Below are positions 62,443-64,000 of a DNA stretch of 64,000 nt, in pieces. The stretch covers positions 1 through 64,000 of the forward strand of contig PHCH01000005.1 in the NCBI GenBank assembly GCA_002840785.1, read 5' to 3'. The DNA is from Betaproteobacteria bacterium HGW-Betaproteobacteria-4 (GTDB taxonomy: Bacteria; Pseudomonadota; Gammaproteobacteria; Burkholderiales; Rhodocyclaceae). Positions within the stretch are counted from its first letter, which is position 1. The number at the start of each line of letters is the position of its first letter. The translations under genes and the position numbers were made by a program. A model generated the notes under the pieces. It did not search any database, was not told where the DNA came from, and worked only from the letters and a program-made list of their open reading frames with translations.

Positions 62443-62474
62443 AAAGCCCCGCCAGTCATAGACCGCGGGGCTTT
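62443..62474 (-). terminator. Phage-borne terminator of tRNA-His
   Basis: AAAGCCCCGC and GCGGGGCTTT form a 10-bp stem with a 12-base loop, followed on the minus strand by TTTTCGCTTTTT. It has the same geometry as the host terminator now separated at 20892-20927. Confidence 0.8.
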
Positions 62475-62479
62475 GAATA

Positions 62480-62524
62480 CTGGGGCGACTGATGGGGCTC
62501 GAACCCACGACAACCGGAATCACA
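62480..62524. repeat. attR, 45-bp core
   Basis: Identical to 20933-20977; it covers the 3' half of the intact tRNA-His plus one flanking base. Confidence 0.95.
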
Positions 62525-62557
62525 ATCCGGGACTCTACCAACTGAGCTACAGCCGCC
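62481..62557 (-). tRNA. tRNA-His (GTG)
   Basis: The 77-nt gene folds as a normal cloverleaf with an encoded CCA. The extra G(-1) pairs with C73, the tRNA-His hallmark. The anticodon loop TTGTGAT gives anticodon GTG. The T-arm GTGGG-TTCGAGC-CCCAT and D-arm AGCTCAGTTGGTAGAGT are normal. The 3' half is provided by the phage att core. Confidence 0.97.
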
Positions 62558-62699
62558 GCTGAAGAAGGCGCGCATTGTAAGCGTCTGTCTACAGCCAATC
62601 GGGCCTATTCTCGCTGTTCGGCAGAAGCCTCCGGCATTCGACCTGCCGTGATATTATTGTCTGCTTTATTTTTCGGCTCCGAAGTCACAAGGAACTCTC

Positions 62700-64000
62700 A
62701 TGGAAGCAACTACTGCACAAGCTAACGAACTTGAACGCCGCATCGACCTCTCCATCGCCATTGCCGATGTTGAAAAGGTCATGGAACAGCGCCTGAAGCG
62801 CATGGGCAAGAACATGAAGGTACCGGGTTTCCGTCCGGGCAAGGTACCGTTCAACATCGTCAAGCAGCAGTACGGCGACCAGGCGCGCCACGAAGTGCTG
62901 TCCGAGGAACTCGACCGTGTTTTCGGCGAAACCGTCACCGAAAAGAAGCTGCGCGTTGCCGGTTACCCGCGCATCGAGCCGAAGACGACCGAAAGCACCA
63001 CGCACATCGAGTTCTCTGCCATTTTCGAGATCTACCCGGAATTCACCCCGGGCGAGCTGTCGACCGCAGAAATCGAACGCCCGATTCTCGAAGTCAGCGC
63101 CGCCGAAGTCGACAAGACCTTGGACATCCTGCGCAAGCAACGCGTGTCCTATGAAGATGCCGACCGCGCCGCCGCCAAGGAAGACCGTGTTGTCATCGAC
63201 TTTCTCGGCAAGAAGGATGGCGTACCATTCCAGGGCGGAGAAGCCAAGGATTACCCGTTCGTGCTCGGCCAGGGCCAGATGCTGCCTGACTTCGAAACCG
63301 CTGTTGAAGGTACCAAGGCCGGCGAAACCAAGACTTTCGACCTGACCTTCCCGGCCGATTACCACGCCAAGGATCTGGCTGGCCAGACAGTCCAGTTCGA
63401 CATCACCGTCAAGCAGGTTCAGGCGCCGGTACTACCCGAACTCAACGCCGAATTTGCCTCCAGCATGGGCATTGCCGATGGCGACGTGACCAAGATGCGC
63501 GCCGAAATCGAAGCCAACTTGAAGCGTGAAGTGAAACGCCGCATCGAAGGCAAGCTCAAGGATCAGGTCATGGAAGCCCTGATCAAGGCCAACCCGATCT
63601 CCATTCCGACCTCACTGATCGACATGGAAATCCAGCGCCTCATGCAGGCCGCCCGCCAGGACATGGAACAGCGCGGCATGAAGATCAAGGACATGCCGAT
63701 TCAACCCGAGTGGTTTGCCGACCAGGCAAAACGCCGCGTCACGCTTGGCCTGATCCTTGCTGAGGTAGTGAAAACGGAGAAGCTTCAGGCAAGCCCCGAA
63801 CAGGTTCGTGCGATGGTTGAAGAAAACGCCCAGAGCTACGAGCACCCGGAAGAAGTCATCCGCTGGTATTACGCTCAACCGCAGCGCCTGCAGGAAGTTG
63901 AAGGCGTCGCCATTGAAAACAACGTGGTTGCGTGGGTCCTGGGCAAAGCCAAGGTCACCGACAAGGCCGCAGTTTTTGATGAACTGATGGGTCAGAAGCA
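62700..64000 (+). CDS. tig: Trigger factor, partial (runs off right edge)
   Basis: This is the ribosome-associated chaperone and peptidyl-prolyl isomerase. The visible 433 residues include the ribosome-binding loop FRPGKVPFNIVKQQYG (about residues 42-57), the FKBP-like PPIase domain (DRVVIDFLGKKDGVPFQGGEAKDYPFVLGQGQMLPDFE) and the C-terminal helical domain. Only the last few residues are cut off at the window edge. It starts at 62700 after AAGGAAC. The clpP-clpX-lon genes usually follow in this group, outside the window. Confidence 0.95.
   Translation, partial: MEATTAQANELERRIDLSIAIADVEKVMEQRLKRMGKNMKVPGFRPGKVPFNIVKQQYGDQARHEVLSEELDRVFGETVTEKKLRVAGYPRIEPKTTESTTHIEFSAIFEIYPEFTPGELSTAEIERPILEVSAAEVDKTLDILRKQRVSYEDADRAAAKEDRVVIDFLGKKDGVPFQGGEAKDYPFVLGQGQMLPDFETAVEGTKAGETKTFDLTFPADYHAKDLAGQTVQFDITVKQVQAPVLPELNAEFASSMGIADGDVTKMRAEIEANLKREVKRRIEGKLKDQVMEALIKANPISIPTSLIDMEIQRLMQAARQDMEQRGMKIKDMPIQPEWFADQAKRRVTLGLILAEVVKTEKLQASPEQVRAMVEENAQSYEHPEEVIRWYYAQPQRLQEVEGVAIENNVVAWVLGKAKVTDKAAVFDELMGQK

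Larger units (their letters stand above)
20933..62524. mobile_element. P2-like prophage integrated in tRNA-His
   Basis: This is a 41.6-kb element bounded by a perfect 45-bp direct repeat that equals the tRNA-His sequence from the anticodon loop to CCA. It contains a full P2-type head/tail/lysis gene set, a repressor, an Ogr-like activator, a replication protein, and an integrase next to attR. All structural genes appear intact. It differs from P2 in replication (no gpA seen), in a five-gene insert between M and L, and in a right-end cassette array with IntI. The integrase has an unusual residue at the first catalytic arginine position, which may affect excision. Confidence 0.95.

Overview
The window looks like a chromosome segment of a betaproteobacterium, most likely of the Rhodocyclales (Dechloromonas/Azonexus-like). 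The support is high GC with strong C/G third-position bias, a PEP-CTERM exported protein, a pilU gene embedded in a dapC-dapD-pilU-dapE-prmB cluster, and smc, pepD and tig in the flanks. This placement is an inference from gene content. No database search was possible.

Layout. 1-20,932 is host DNA. It holds smc (minus strand, running off the left edge, with an out-of-frame deletion over the Walker A codons), a guanine-deaminase-like enzyme, a PEP-CTERM protein, two flavin split-barrel proteins, a TPP-dependent dehydrogenase E1 alpha/beta pair (beta broken by an out-of-frame deletion), an exported cytochrome c and a Sel1 protein with a duplicated C-terminal domain. These are followed by a dicarboxylate symporter, a small lipoprotein, the lysine/DAP genes with pilU, prmB, a spermidine-synthase-like protein and pepD. 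20,933-62,524 is a complete-looking P2-like prophage of about 41.6 kb, inserted into the 3' half of tRNA-His and bounded by a 45-bp direct repeat. 62,481-64,000 is host again: the intact tRNA-His (minus) and tig, which runs off the right edge.

Prophage. The morphogenesis part follows P2: Q-P leftward, then O-N-M-[five-gene insert]-L-X-holins-endolysin-Rz/Rz1-R-S-V-W-J-I-H-fibre accessory-FI-FII-E/E'-T-U-D rightward. A GC-rich composite motif recurs in the gaps before O, L, V and FI and may mark late promoters served by the Ogr-type zinc-finger activator. Beyond D lies a leftward two-gene operon: a small unknown protein followed by an Aca2/YdiL-like regulator. Its promoter carries a perfect palindrome between -35 and -10, so it is a candidate anti-CRISPR locus. 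Next come a membrane-WYL-BRCT protein and an XRE repressor with paired operators. The rightward early block holds a YdaT-like regulator, the Ogr-like activator, a zinc-finger/Toprim/helicase replication protein in place of P2 gpA, many small ORFs, and a cytosine-C5 methyltransferase with a five-fold repeat. The right end carries an integron-like array (three small cassettes separated by attC-type sites, one encoding a Mom-like protein, followed by a full-length IntI-type integrase), then the prophage's own DUF4224/integrase pair next to attR.

How it fits together. The phage carries an adenine methylase, a cytosine methylase and a Mom-like protein (anti-restriction), plus a possible anti-CRISPR operon. 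An IntI gene beside a cassette array suggests a way of swapping accessory genes. A short dispersed repeat (core CGGTCAACCGGAAA) occurs in both host and prophage, sometimes inside reading frames.
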